From Pseudomonas chlororaphis subsp. piscium (GTDB lineage: Bacteria > Pseudomonadota > Gammaproteobacteria > Pseudomonadales > Pseudomonadaceae), in contig NZ_CP027707.1 of the NCBI RefSeq assembly GCF_003850345.1, forward strand, positions 3,348,001-3,412,000: a stretch of 64,000 nucleotides of DNA. Direction: 5' to 3'. Each line of letters begins with the position of its first letter. Positions within the stretch are counted from its first letter, which is position 1. Positions 42,515 through 53,665 of the stretch are shown piece by piece. The notes beneath the pieces were generated by a model that was given only the letters and a program-made list of their open reading frames with translations, ran no database searches and was not told the origin of the DNA. The position numbers and the translations under genes are program-made.

Positions 42515-43195
42515 TCAGAGGGGTGCACTGGCATCCGCAGAAACACCACCAAAATCATTGATCGCCTGCCAACTTGCGGCACCGCTCGCACCAGCCGGAA
42601 TGGTCCAGGTCAGTGAACTTTGTGGAGCCACCATGCCGGCATTTGTAATCTCTTCCTTACCCACGCTCACGCGATAAAAAGAAACGTGGTAAGGCGTTGG
42701 GTTATTGACCTGCAATTGATTGCCGGAGCGGCTGAACTTCAGGGCTTTATAGGCATCACTGGCGGAGCCGGACAAACCGGCCGGGCGATAGAACAGTTTG
42801 ATTCGGGTTTTTACCGAAATCTGTAGTTGATTGGCGTCGGACTTTTCCGTGGCAGGAATCGACTTGATATTGACCCAGAACACCGACTCCTTGTTTTCGG
42901 CAAAGGTGCCGCCCGTACGGATAATACGCAGCACGTTTTCTTGCCCCGCATCAAGGCGAAACAGTGGCGGCGTCATGATGAAAGGGGCCTTCTGGGCGCC
43001 GCTGGCCGAGGTGTCCTCGATCCAGGACTGAATCAGGTAGGGCGTGGTTTTTTCCGGGTTCATGACGGAGATGGAGGCTTCTTTTTTCGAGCCGTCATAC
43101 ACCACACGTGTTCCGCCCACCACCACGCCGGCCCACGAAGTATGGGTGATACCTAAGAGGCAACTGGCGATACAAACGGACTTGAGCCAATGCAT
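42515..43195 (-). CDS. Periplasmic pili assembly chaperone (PapD-like)
   Basis: 226 residues with a signal peptide ending near SWAGVVV. It has two immunoglobulin-like domains. Family signatures are GTRVVYDGSKKEASISVMNP (with the conserved Arg that anchors the subunit C-terminus), PYLIQSWIED, VFWVNIKSIP and a Lys-containing RIKLFYRP segment. It holds pilin subunits in the folded state for the usher. It is downstream of the major pilin and 118 bp before the usher. Confidence 0.93.
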   Translation of the reverse strand: MHWLKSVCIASCLLGITHTSWAGVVVGGTRVVYDGSKKEASISVMNPEKTTPYLIQSWIEDTSASGAQKAPFIMTPPLFRLDAGQENVLRIIRTGGTFAENKESVFWVNIKSIPATEKSDANQLQISVKTRIKLFYRPAGLSGSASDAYKALKFSRSGNQLQVNNPTPYHVSFYRVSVGKEEITNAGMVAPQSSLTWTIPAGASGAASWQAINDFGGVSADASAPL

Positions 43196-43310
43196 TGATA
43201 AGTGCTCCTTGAGTGGCTCCTCATTTCCTGTTCTTTTTCAGGGAAGTTGGTGCGACTTGAACATTCAGTCGTGCCGGGCATTAGCTGGCTTAATGCCCGG
43301 ACTTTACGAG

Positions 43311-43835
43311 TTAGTTGTAAGTAACGGTGAAATCGCTGACGGCGTTCGCGGAACCGGCTACGACAGTCGCGTTAGTGGCAACGTACTTGGCAATGAAGTT
43401 GAAGGTGGTGTCAGCAGTGGTCGACAGTGCCTGGCTGGCCGACGTGCCACCGACCGGGATCTGAGTAACGGCGTCCTGCTCATACAGACCGATGCCGACA
43501 CCGGTCGCTACGCCCGCGGTGTTGGTCAGTGCCAGCAGGCTGCTGTTCGCAGGGTTGGCCGGGCCGTCGAACTTGATGGTGGCGTTGTTGACGTTTGCCG
43601 GGCAAGAGGTCAGCACAATGTTGAAGCGCGTCGGAGCAGCGGTAGCGCCTACACTATTCAGGGCCGAGGATTGGACAGTACCCAAGGTGACGGTCTGGTT
43701 GGCGGTGTTTGCAGTAACGGTGCAAGCTGCGTCAGTAATGTTGCCGATGAAGTTGATGGTGCCGTCAGCGGCGTTGGCCATGCCTGCAAATGCACAACCA
43801 GTCAGCAGCGCTACAGCGGTCAAACTTTTCTTCAT
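43311..43835 (-). CDS. Major fimbrial subunit
   Basis: 174 residues. The signal peptide is MKKSLTAVALLTGCAFAGMANA. The mature pilin opens DGTINFIGNITDAACTVTANTAN, a type 1 pilin start with the first Cys, followed by the second Cys in LTSCPANVN, and ends VSDFTVTYN with the aromatic penultimate residue that the chaperone and donor strand read. It is the first gene of the operon. The long non-coding stretch upstream (43836-44101) should carry the main promoter. Confidence 0.92.
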   Translation of the reverse strand: MKKSLTAVALLTGCAFAGMANAADGTINFIGNITDAACTVTANTANQTVTLGTVQSSALNSVGATAAPTRFNIVLTSCPANVNNATIKFDGPANPANSSLLALTNTAGVATGVGIGLYEQDAVTQIPVGGTSASQALSTTADTTFNFIAKYVATNATVVAGSANAVSDFTVTYN

Positions 43836-44022
43836 AGCGGTATTTCCTTCAGGTTAAGTAGGTTCTTGCAAAATATTTAATTGTTTCGCTCAACAACACA
43901 AACGCCGGACTATTGCTTTTTTAGGCAGCAGGTTTATATGCAGGCCGATTACCGTGATTGGGAGAGTGAATAACAACAACGCAATTGTGTGGGTAGTTGG
44001 CGTCAGATGCGCGAGGAAAAGA

Positions 44023-44053
44023 CTATCGCGCTAAGAGAAAATTCTCGCGATAG
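44023..44053. promoter_or_regulatory. Inverted repeat with BvgA-like core upstream of the pilin
   Basis: CTATCGCG (44023-44030) and CGCGATAG (44046-44053) form a perfect 8-bp stem. Within the loop, GAAAATTCTCG (44037-44047) matches the 11-mer GAAATTTCTCG found upstream of both EAL genes at 10 of 11 positions. The site lies about 190 bp upstream of the pilin start. It is either a regulator-binding palindrome for the fimbrial promoter or a hairpin ending the kinase transcript on the same strand; both are possible. Confidence 0.5.
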
Positions 44054-44101
44054 CTCAGAATTATCTTGCCTAGAATTTAGCAGCCCGCGACTCAGCTATA
44101 A

Positions 44102-46159
44102 TCACGCCCATCGTTGATGGTGATACTGAGTCCTGAGGTAGAAAGACAGCCGCTCCATGCACTGATAGAGACTGTTGATCGCTTCTGTGAGAGCGGAATG
44201 TTCCTGTTCGCCACAGGCTGTCTCGACCTCTTCGCAGGACTGAATCAAGGCTGAATAGCCAATGATCCTGGCGCCCCCTTTGATTCGATGGGCGAGATTC
44301 GAGAGCCCTTGCACATCATGTTGGGCGAACAACTTCTGTAGGCGCGTCATGTCCTCTTCATTGTTATTGTCCAGCTCCTGCAGGAGCTTTCTCATTGCCT
44401 CCTTGTCGCCACGGGTCAGTTGCTCAAGATTGGTGAGGTCGATCTCCTCGATGCCATCCTGCAGAGCCTCAAGCTCGGCCCTGGCGGGAGTCATCACCTC
44501 GGGCACAGTGCTAAGCCAGGCCTCCAGCGCCTTCAGGCCGATCGGCTTGAACAGGCACTCATCCATGCCGACCGCCAGGCAACGCAGCTTTTCTTCAGGT
44601 TGCGCATTGGCGGTGAGCCCCAGGATCAGGCAGGGCTCCAGCCCACGGGCATACTCCTCTTTGCGGATTGCCTGCGCCAGGTTATAGCCATTCATGATCG
44701 GCATATGGCAGTCGGTGATGACCACATCGAAATGACGATTGCGCCATGCTCGCAGGCCGTGGGCGCCGTCCACGGCATCTTCGACCTGATACCCCAGGTA
44801 GCCCAGCTGCTGGCACAGCAGAAGGCGGTTGGCGGGGTAGTCATCCACCACCAGCACGCGCAGGCTCCGCTCCCTGGTATCCACGGGCAACTCCTCGACC
44901 ACCGCCTGTTCAACCAGTGGCTGGAGAACAGGCAAGTGCAGAGCGACCACAACTTGCGTGCCTTCGCCAAAGGCACTGGAAAGGGTCAGGGTTCCCCCCA
45001 TCATTTCGCATAGCGAGCGGCTGATCATCAGGCCCAATCCCGATCCACTGTAGGATGACTGCGGATTGTTGCCGGCCTGGGCAAAAGGGTTGAACAGGAT
45101 TTGTTGGTCCTGCCCAGAGATGCCGATTCCGCTGTCCTCGACCCTGAGGGTCATCTGCATAGACTTGCCATCCGAAGCCGGCTCGGCACGCATCTTCACC
45201 CAGACACTCCCCTCTTCTGTGAACTTGATCGCGTTGCTCAACAGATTGGAAAGGATCTGCTTGAACCGCAAAGGGTCTATCCATACGTCGCAATCCGAAC
45301 AGACATCCAGTTCCAGGGCCAAGGACAAATGTTTCTGCTTGGCAACGCCCTCGAATACCCGGGTTACCGACTCCACGATTTTCAGCAGGTTGGCTCGCTC
45401 CGGTGCCAGCGAAAGCTTTCCGGACTCGATGCGGGAGATATCAAGGATATCTCCTATCAGGCCGAGCAGGTCCTTCGCGGTACCAGACGCGACCTCGATC
45501 GCGAAGCGGTCGGTCACCCCCTGTTCGGCTTTCTTCATGGCCAGTTCGAGCATGCCGATAACGGCATTCAGCGGCGTGCGAATCTCATGACTCATGGCAG
45601 CCAGAAAGGTGGTTTTTGCCCGGTTGGCCGCATCGGCGGCATTCTTGGCTTCACTCAACTCATGCAGCAGTTGCTGGCGTGCGCTGACATCGATCCAGCC
45701 GGCGACCATCCCGCTAACCTCACCATCGGACCCTCGATACGGCAATGCCCAATGGTAGATTTTCAAGGTTCGCCCATCTGTCATGGTCAGGTCTCGATCA
45801 TGTAGATGGGCTTCTCCCTTGCCCATCAGCGCCAGGCAATACCTGTGGTAGTTTTCCGCCTCGTTCCTGTCGGCAAAGGGTTCATCAAGTGCCGAGGTAC
45901 CAATGAGTTCCCCTTCGCTAAGACCGATCATGCTCTGGTAACTACTATTGCAGGCGACCATTCGCCCCATGCGATCACGGATGTAGAGAGGGTGAGGTGT
46001 TCCATCCAGCATCTTGCGAGTCAGTTCGTAGCGGCTTTCAAGCAAGCGGTATTCATTTGCGCGTACATTCTGTGCATGGCGTGAAAGACGGTACTGAACA
46101 ATATTCAGGGTTACCGAAAGCAAGATAAAAACAATAAGCAAGCACATGAAGTAACTCAT
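44102..46159 (-). CDS. Hybrid histidine kinase, BvgS/RocS-like without sensor domains
   Basis: 685 residues. One membrane segment at the start (MSYFMCLLIVFILLSVTLN) is followed by a PAS domain (about 50-160), HisKA with FLAAMSHEIRTPLNAVIGM, HATPase (LSNLLSNAIKFTEEGS, DSGIGISG, GSGLGLMI), a receiver with Asp in DVVITDCHMP, and an HPt domain with the phospho-His in LAHRIKGGARIIG. BvgS and RocS1 have two periplasmic Venus-flytrap domains before the PAS domain; here none is present. The signal must therefore enter through the PAS domain or membrane. It follows the BvgA-like regulator on the same strand. Confidence 0.9.
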   Translation of the reverse strand: MSYFMCLLIVFILLSVTLNIVQYRLSRHAQNVRANEYRLLESRYELTRKMLDGTPHPLYIRDRMGRMVACNSSYQSMIGLSEGELIGTSALDEPFADRNEAENYHRYCLALMGKGEAHLHDRDLTMTDGRTLKIYHWALPYRGSDGEVSGMVAGWIDVSARQQLLHELSEAKNAADAANRAKTTFLAAMSHEIRTPLNAVIGMLELAMKKAEQGVTDRFAIEVASGTAKDLLGLIGDILDISRIESGKLSLAPERANLLKIVESVTRVFEGVAKQKHLSLALELDVCSDCDVWIDPLRFKQILSNLLSNAIKFTEEGSVWVKMRAEPASDGKSMQMTLRVEDSGIGISGQDQQILFNPFAQAGNNPQSSYSGSGLGLMISRSLCEMMGGTLTLSSAFGEGTQVVVALHLPVLQPLVEQAVVEELPVDTRERSLRVLVVDDYPANRLLLCQQLGYLGYQVEDAVDGAHGLRAWRNRHFDVVITDCHMPIMNGYNLAQAIRKEEYARGLEPCLILGLTANAQPEEKLRCLAVGMDECLFKPIGLKALEAWLSTVPEVMTPARAELEALQDGIEEIDLTNLEQLTRGDKEAMRKLLQELDNNNEEDMTRLQKLFAQHDVQGLSNLAHRIKGGARIIGYSALIQSCEEVETACGEQEHSALTEAINSLYQCMERLSFYLRTQYHHQRWA

Positions 46160-46260
46160 CGAACAAAACCAGAAAGTTTACTAAGTTCAGCCGACTATCG
46201 TGACTCAGCCAACCCGATGCAGCAGATGGCAGAAAGAAGCAACACTAGAGTTTTGCTGGC

Positions 46261-46274
46261 GCACCTTTTGGTGC
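46261..46274. promoter_or_regulatory. Small hairpin between regulator and kinase genes
   Basis: GCACC-TTTT-GGTGC makes a perfect 5-bp stem in the 165-bp gap between the regulator stop and the kinase start. It is too short to be a strong terminator. The gap may also hold a kinase promoter. Confidence 0.3.
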
Positions 46275-46324
46275 AGAGTAAGTTTTAGCCAATAAATAAT
46301 AGATATATACCGATAAAAACCTGC

Positions 46325-46951
46325 CTATATCAGATTGTTGCGCTTGGCAAAGTCAGCCAGATAAATAACTGATTTGACCTTGAGCTTTTCTATAAGCTTG
46401 ACCTTGTAGGCGCTGACCGTCTTATTGCTGATCAGCAGGGCCGTTCCTATTTCCTTGTTTCCCAGGCCACTCGCAAGCATCTGTATTATGCTCAGCTCGC
46501 GGTCCGACAGGCTTTTGATCAGATCAGCATCCGATACATGAATATCACTGCTGCGCACCGAACTGGCAGACAGGTTGGGGAAGAAGCTATAGCCGTCCAT
46601 GACAGCACTGATGGCTCTGACCAACTCATCCAGATGGCTGGTTTTTGATACGAAACCAGCGGCTCCCGCCTTCATGCAGCGCAGGGAATATATCTCCGCG
46701 GCCTGCGAGGTAAAGACCAGGATCTTGATGGGAAGGTCCATCATTCCGATGCGCGTGATGACTTCAAGCCCACCCATCTTGGGCATGGAAATATCGAGCA
46801 CCATGATGGTCGGCACATGCAAACGGGCCAGTTGCAAGGCTTCGGCACCGTTCTCCGCTTCCGCGACTATGTCGAATCCCCTTTCGCACAAGATGTTCCT
46901 GAGTGTCAGCCTGATCAGCGGGTGATCGTCCGCTATAATTGCCTTATACAT
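46325..46951 (-). CDS. NarL/FixJ-family response regulator, BvgA/RocA-like
   Basis: 208 residues. The receiver has the phospho-Asp in MVLDISMPKMGG and Lys in GFVSKTSHLDEL. The C-terminal LuxR-type HTH spans LSDRELSIIQMLASGLGNKEIGTALLISNKTVSAYKVKLIEKL. It is the expected partner of the hybrid kinase encoded downstream and the regulator of the fimbrial operon. It lies 40 bp after the second REC-EAL gene, so both probably share a transcript. The BvgA-like boxes at 37425, 44037 and 48289 are candidate targets. Confidence 0.92.
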   Translation of the reverse strand: MYKAIIADDHPLIRLTLRNILCERGFDIVAEAENGAEALQLARLHVPTIMVLDISMPKMGGLEVITRIGMMDLPIKILVFTSQAAEIYSLRCMKAGAAGFVSKTSHLDELVRAISAVMDGYSFFPNLSASSVRSSDIHVSDADLIKSLSDRELSIIQMLASGLGNKEIGTALLISNKTVSAYKVKLIEKLKVKSVIYLADFAKRNNLI

Positions 46952-46991
46952 ACAATGTCCAATAAGTTGCGTGATGTTGAGAAAGTAGAAG

Positions 46992-48206
46992 TCAGCGATT
47001 TCTTTTCAGATGATTTTCAAAATTTTCCTGGCTCAACCAACTCTGAAAATCCAGCCCGGTCATCGGCCTGGCCAGATAATAGCCTTGCCCGAAAGTACAC
47101 CCCATATTGATCAAGCGTTCCAACATGCTCCGATTACTGATGCCCTCGATGACCAGACTTTTGCCCAAGGCATGGGCAAGCGCCTGGGCACTGGAAATCA
47201 GTGAATGATCATGGGTGTCCTTTATTCCTTCGATAATACTTGCGTCGAGCTTTATCTGGCTGAGCGGCAGCTGGCTCAACAAGGAAAGGGAAAAAAAGCC
47301 GCTGCCGAAGTTGTCGACCGACAGATTGCAGCCCATCTTGTGCAACTCAGAAAGATGCTCTCTTGTTGCTGGGCACAGGTCGGAAAGACAATTTTCCGCC
47401 AGTTCGAAGGTCAAGATGCTTCCAGCGAACCCATAGCGCTTGAGAGAGGTTTTTATATGCTCTACCAGTTCACGCTTGATCAGTTGGGAAATATGCAGAT
47501 TGAAGGCCAGCCCCAGTTGCGTAGGTTGATTGAGTGTCTGCAGCAACATCAGCCCCTGGTCCAGTAACTGCTTGAACATCTCATCAATCAGGTCATAGGC
47601 AACCATGGCTGCCAGGAAGTCTTTGGGCAGCAGCACGCCTTTGCGCGGATGCTCCCAGCGCGCCAGCACTTCGACACCTGCCAGGCTGGCGTCGGCCAGC
47701 AGGAATTTAGGTTGATACCAGCCACGGAAATGCCCCAAGGCCAGGCTGCGGCGTATTTCCACTTCGTTGGGCAGCATTGAAAGCACGGCTTGAGGCGCAG
47801 CATGAGACTGACCGATCGCTCCTCCTGGCTCATAGCGCAGCAACAGGTCATAGAGTGACCGGAGCTCAAAAGGCGCAGACAGAATTCCCAATATCGGCAG
47901 CCCCGAAAGGCTTCCCAGACACTCCAGCGCCCTGTGCAAATCCGCACTGCATTCGCCGCACAACACCACCGCCCGTGCCCGCTGCTTTTCTCCAGCCCGG
48001 CCAAGAAAATCCAGACCCTCGAGCCCTTTGTGATCCAGGCTGCAAATAATGACCCCGACATCGCCTGCCTGGATTATCTGGTCCATGGCCTGCTCAGGTT
48101 CACTGGCTTGCAGGACATCACGTACACCCAGTCGATATAGCATCTGTACCAATACGGTGCGTTGGGACAGGTGGCTCTCCAGGACGAGAACACGAGGGCA
48201 AATCAT
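46992..48206 (-). CDS. REC-EAL protein, RocR-like, degenerate copy
   Basis: 404 residues. In the receiver the phospho-Asp position reads Ser (VIICSLDHKGLEG compared with VVLCDLQMEGMDG in the intact relative at 36124-37341). The EAL domain has EVLARW, NLHISQL, FELAEN and SVDNFGSG, where the second Asp of DDFG is Asn, a metal-site residue. It may therefore not be phosphorylated and may have little phosphodiesterase activity, acting instead as a c-di-GMP sensor or binding partner. It is transcribed ahead of the BvgA-like regulator. Confidence 0.85.
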   Translation of the reverse strand: MICPRVLVLESHLSQRTVLVQMLYRLGVRDVLQASEPEQAMDQIIQAGDVGVIICSLDHKGLEGLDFLGRAGEKQRARAVVLCGECSADLHRALECLGSLSGLPILGILSAPFELRSLYDLLLRYEPGGAIGQSHAAPQAVLSMLPNEVEIRRSLALGHFRGWYQPKFLLADASLAGVEVLARWEHPRKGVLLPKDFLAAMVAYDLIDEMFKQLLDQGLMLLQTLNQPTQLGLAFNLHISQLIKRELVEHIKTSLKRYGFAGSILTFELAENCLSDLCPATREHLSELHKMGCNLSVDNFGSGFFSLSLLSQLPLSQIKLDASIIEGIKDTHDHSLISSAQALAHALGKSLVIEGISNRSMLERLINMGCTFGQGYYLARPMTGLDFQSWLSQENFENHLKRNR

Positions 48207-48288
48207 TTTGACTACTCGAGAAAATTTGAGGGGGGATTGTTCAGAGCTCTACCACCGCCTTCAAGGCGACCTTTCTCGGGCACTTCAA

Positions 48289-48299
48289 GAAATTTCTCG
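48289..48299 (+). promoter_or_regulatory. Candidate BvgA/RocA-type box upstream of the degenerate EAL gene
   Basis: GAAATTTCTCG, identical to 37428-37438, and 83 bp from the start of its gene compared with about 87 bp at the other. The equal distance makes a shared operator likely rather than chance. Confidence 0.5.
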
Positions 48300-48791
48300 T
48301 GCGACACGCAAAGGGAGGAGCACGCTCATTGAGCAGTCGGTATTCCAGCCCGATCAGCTATCAAAGGGCTGGTGACAAGTATGAGGGGGGGCAGGACGGC
48401 ATGGTAATCACTGTAACGAGTTACCCTACCCGGGTTAGTCGGTGGAATGAGGCGAGTTACAGGGGGGAATGAAAAGCACGAAATCAGGCGTTACCCAACA
48501 CCTGGTGGAGGGAGAGACTGTTTACGTTGGGTATGGCACCGGCATCCGAATGGACAAAAGAAATCGGCCGATGCCTCTGCACCGCACCAAGCGGATTGGT
48601 CGCTGCAATCCTTGCCACTGGGTCTAGTGGTGATTGTTGCCCTGCTGCTCCAATCCAGCTCCTGCAGGACTCCGGCTGTGATCAAGCTGAGCAGAACATC
48701 ACCCTGCTGTTATCGACGGGTGCAACCTGTAGCGATGGACCAAGCCAGCAGGGAGCAGCAGCTCATGATGCTCCCTAGTGATTGACGTGAT
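48300..48791. other. Non-coding region upstream of the degenerate EAL gene
   Basis: About 490 bp without a gene. It contains GTAACGAGTTAC, a perfect 5-bp inverted repeat with a 2-base spacer, at about 48413-48424, and several GAGTTAC/GTTACC repeats near it. Frames at 48447-48785 look like chance readings. It should hold promoters for the EAL gene and perhaps the 3' end of the peptidase gene. Confidence 0.5.
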
Positions 48792-49892
48792 TTAGCCGCG
48801 CCAGCCAACCTCGCGCAGTGCATGCAGCAGACGTTCACCGCCCAGGCCGGGCACCAGCACACCTTCGGCATTCTGCATATCGACCCCGGCCAGCAAGGCG
48901 TTGATGATGGCCTCTTCCACGGCTTCGGCCGCCGCCATGAACAGCGGGGTAATGTGGTCGTTACTGAGCATCTCAACCGGCATGGCAAAAGGCACGCCTT
49001 TACGTCCGTAGGCGGCCGGCGGCAGCTTCTGGTCCGCACAGGAGAAGGCGACAAAGAGATCGCCGCTGGCATCTTCGGTACCGCCGCCGGTACGCGCAAT
49101 GCCGATGGATGCGCGCTGTGCCAGGCGCTGGCACTGGTGCGGCAGCAAAGGCGCATCCGTAGCAATGATCACCACGATAGAGCCCATTCCTGGCTCGCCA
49201 CGATCAGCAAATGGTGACGGAATATCGCCCAGTACTCGACCCACCGGGTAGCCGTCGACGCGCAACTCTTGACGCTGGCCATGGTTGGCCTGCACCAGCG
49301 CGCCTATCGTCCAGCCTCCTTGCTCCGTCGAGAGTTTGCGTGAGGCGGTGCCAATACCGCCTTTGAACTCATGGCAGATCATCCCCGTCCCCCCGCCCAC
49401 TGCGCCTTCGGCCACAGGACCGGATTTCGAACTGGCCAGCGCATCGCGCACATGCTTGGGATTGACATGCTGCCCCCAGATATCGTTGAGCAACCCATCG
49501 TAAGTTTCCAGAACCACCGGCATACACCAGTACTCCGAGGGATCAGCCAGCGCATCACGCTCCGCGGCGATCAGCGCATCACGCACGACACCCACACTGT
49601 GGGTATTGGTGATAGCGATGGGGGTGCTCAACAAGCCAGCCTCGCGAATCCATTCCAGACCCGTCGCGTCTCCGTTGCCGTTGAGCACATGCAGGCCCGC
49701 GAAACAAGGATCGAGACGCGCCTCACCGGCGCGCGGTTGCACCACCGTCACGCCTGTACGGATCTGCTTGCCGTCGGTGGCATCGGAAATCAGGGTACTG
49801 TGGCCGACGCGAACACCGGGGACATCGGTAATAGCATTAAATTCGCCGGTGGTACCGACACCGACAGTGATACCGAGTTGACGAGCACGCAT
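48792..49892 (-). CDS. DmpA/BapA-type aminopeptidase (P1 family)
   Basis: 366 residues from MRARQLGITVG at 49892 with AAAGGAG upstream; the longer frame to 49994 has no site. It belongs to the Ntn-hydrolase-like S58 (DmpA) family, whose precursor cleaves itself before a Ser. The cleavage site is visible in EPGMGSIVVIIATDAP. Other blocks are ITDVPGVRVGHST, NGNGDATGLEWIREAG, GGTGMICHEFKGG and GGTEDASGD. It removes N-terminal D-, L- or beta-amino acids from peptides or amides. It has no signal peptide and is read away from the LuxR gene. Confidence 0.9.
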   Translation of the reverse strand: MRARQLGITVGVGTTGEFNAITDVPGVRVGHSTLISDATDGKQIRTGVTVVQPRAGEARLDPCFAGLHVLNGNGDATGLEWIREAGLLSTPIAITNTHSVGVVRDALIAAERDALADPSEYWCMPVVLETYDGLLNDIWGQHVNPKHVRDALASSKSGPVAEGAVGGGTGMICHEFKGGIGTASRKLSTEQGGWTIGALVQANHGQRQELRVDGYPVGRVLGDIPSPFADRGEPGMGSIVVIIATDAPLLPHQCQRLAQRASIGIARTGGGTEDASGDLFVAFSCADQKLPPAAYGRKGVPFAMPVEMLSNDHITPLFMAAAEAVEEAIINALLAGVDMQNAEGVLVPGLGGERLLHALREVGWRG

Positions 49893-50066
49893 GGGGACTC
49901 CTTTGAGAATAAGACTGCAAGAAAGAACGACGGCGTGACCTTCCTGAGGGACGCTACCCGGACGCAATCTAGCGAGGCGACAACGCACGGCCAATCACCG
50001 TAAGGAGTTACACCTCTTGACGCAGATATATGAAGTGGAGGAAAACCGACGGTACTTTTCAGGGGC

Positions 50067-50876
50067 ATGGGAATGCATCAGATATTTCGCGAAGTCAGCA
50101 TGCACTCCAACCTAGGTCGTGTAATCGAGCATATTGGGCGACCCCGGTTTTGGACGCAGCTGACATTGTTGTTGCAGCAGTGGGTGCCGTTTGACCATGC
50201 GTTGGCAATCTTTTATCCAGGCAGTGGCGCGCCAGTAGTACTGGAACTATACGATGCCGTACCACATGATGGCCCGGCCCTGCCTGTCTATCTCGATGGC
50301 CTGTACCAACTCGACCCTTTCTACCAAGCCTATCGCGACGGAATTTCCAGCGGATTGCATCGCTTGGAGGAAGTAGCCCCCGACCAGTTCCGCCAATCCG
50401 AATACTTCCTCAGCTACTTCCACGCCAACAATATGTTGGAAGATGAGGAGCAGTTCATTGTGCAGATACCTGGCCAGGGTGCGTTGTCGCTGTCATTGGG
50501 CACACGTCAGCCTTTTTCGATCGAGCAGCACGGAATCCTGACCACGATCTGCCCATGGGTGTTAGCGCTGATGGAGCATCATTGGCAGGAATACAGTCAG
50601 CCTTTACAACTGACCAGCGCTGCGGAAACCTCTCAGATGAGGGACGCTCTCGGTCAATTCGGATCGTCCGTACTGTCTGAGCGCGAGATGGAGACCGCCC
50701 AGCTCATCCTCCGCGGCCATTCCAGCAAAGCCATTGCAAGGCTTCTGGCGATTTCTCCAGAAACCGTCAAGGTGCATCGGCGACATCTCTACAGAAAGCT
50801 TGATATTTCCTCGCAGCCCGAATTGTTCGCGTTGTTTTTGCAATCGCTGGGACATGACTTGGAAAATCACTGTTAG
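50067..50876 (+). CDS. LuxR-type transcriptional regulator
   Basis: 269 residues (the start could be 50067 or 50073). The C-terminal HTH reads LSEREMETAQLILRGHSSKAIARLLAISPETVKVHRRHLYRKLDIS. The N-terminal 190 residues do not match the autoinducer-binding domain, which has conserved Trp and Asp residues, and look like an unassigned sensor domain. It is read away from the peptidase gene, so it may regulate that gene. The ligand is unknown. Confidence 0.85.
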   Translation: MGMHQIFREVSMHSNLGRVIEHIGRPRFWTQLTLLLQQWVPFDHALAIFYPGSGAPVVLELYDAVPHDGPALPVYLDGLYQLDPFYQAYRDGISSGLHRLEEVAPDQFRQSEYFLSYFHANNMLEDEEQFIVQIPGQGALSLSLGTRQPFSIEQHGILTTICPWVLALMEHHWQEYSQPLQLTSAAETSQMRDALGQFGSSVLSEREMETAQLILRGHSSKAIARLLAISPETVKVHRRHLYRKLDISSQPELFALFLQSLGHDLENHC

Positions 50877-50899
50877 CTAATTCAAACAGGGTTTGAAGG

Positions 50900-51022
50900 A
50901 TGACGGGCTTCTACCTGAACGAGCTTTTGCAACCCGTGAAGATGCTGCTCGAGGCCGGCGATAACGTCACCTTTGCTACCCCCAACGGCAACACGCCGAC
51001 GATGGACAAAACACACTTCTGA
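50900..51022 (+). pseudogene. 5' fragment of a DJ-1/PfpI (Hsp31-like) gene
   Basis: The frame reads MTGFYLNELLQPVKMLLEAGD then NVTFATPNGNTPTMDKTHF and stops. It matches the N-terminal part of DJ-1/PfpI proteins of the Hsp31 type (GYYLxEL...LKEAGxEVTFATPxG). The nucleophile region is missing. It was cut at about 51015 and then fused to unrelated sequence. It lies just after the LuxR gene and may have been its target. Confidence 0.7.
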
Positions 51023-51105
51023 CATCGCCCTGGTTGATTGCGCGGCACATCCTGGCGGCGCGCGCCCTCCCCCGATCCCGGATGCTGCCGGGTGCAACGA
51101 AGACT

Positions 51106-51273
51106 CGTACTTTCCTTATCACCAGTGCCAGCAAAGGCATCGGGCGTGCAATCGCAAACCAGACGGTGAAGGACGTTGCCTGGCGAGAGCTGCCATGGGC
51201 AGCCTCGGTCAGCCGGATGAATACGCATGGCGCCATGGCTGAGGGCAGCACCATCAAGCTCCATAGGATATAG
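51106..51273 (+). pseudogene. 5' fragment of a short-chain dehydrogenase gene
   Basis: RTFLITSASKGIGRAIANQ is a clear SDR cofactor motif (TGASKGIG with a Gly to Ser change), followed by unrelated sequence and a stop. No catalytic Tyr-x-x-x-Lys is present. It lies next to the DJ-1 scrap, forming a short zone of gene remains between the LuxR gene and EF-G. Confidence 0.55.
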
Positions 51274-51535
51274 CCAGCCAGGGCTATATAACCCTTTGGG
51301 TGAGGTCAATCGTAAGTTCTCAAGCACCTTGTCCGCGAGGAGGACTACATTGCTTGTAACGCTGGCTTCATTGCCCATCTTCAGATGGTCGACGACGCAT
51401 TCGGACATTTAACACCGGGCGAGACATCTGCCCTCGGTGCGCGCGGGCTGTCTGGCAACCTGGCGGCGAGCCCCGCGTCTGCCTTGCGGTCGGAACCAGT
51501 GAACATCAGCCTTGTCCCGCATCAAGGAGAGCATC
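51274..51535. other. Leader region before the EF-G paralogue
   Basis: About 260 bp with no gene. A 7-bp hairpin (TATAGCC...GGCTATA, 51269-51288) stands at its left edge. A Shine-Dalgarno AAGGAGAG precedes the EF-G start at 51536. The promoter is not evident. Confidence 0.4.
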
Positions 51536-53656
<2,121 letters not shown>

Positions 53657-53665
53657 CCAGGCCAG

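Noticed and set aside
4761..51030. The 13-mer TCTGACATCGCCC at both the cassette junction (4761) and the DJ-1 fragment junction (51018)
   Set aside because: Matches of 13 bp between two places in 64 kb are expected by chance, and the flanks do not align.
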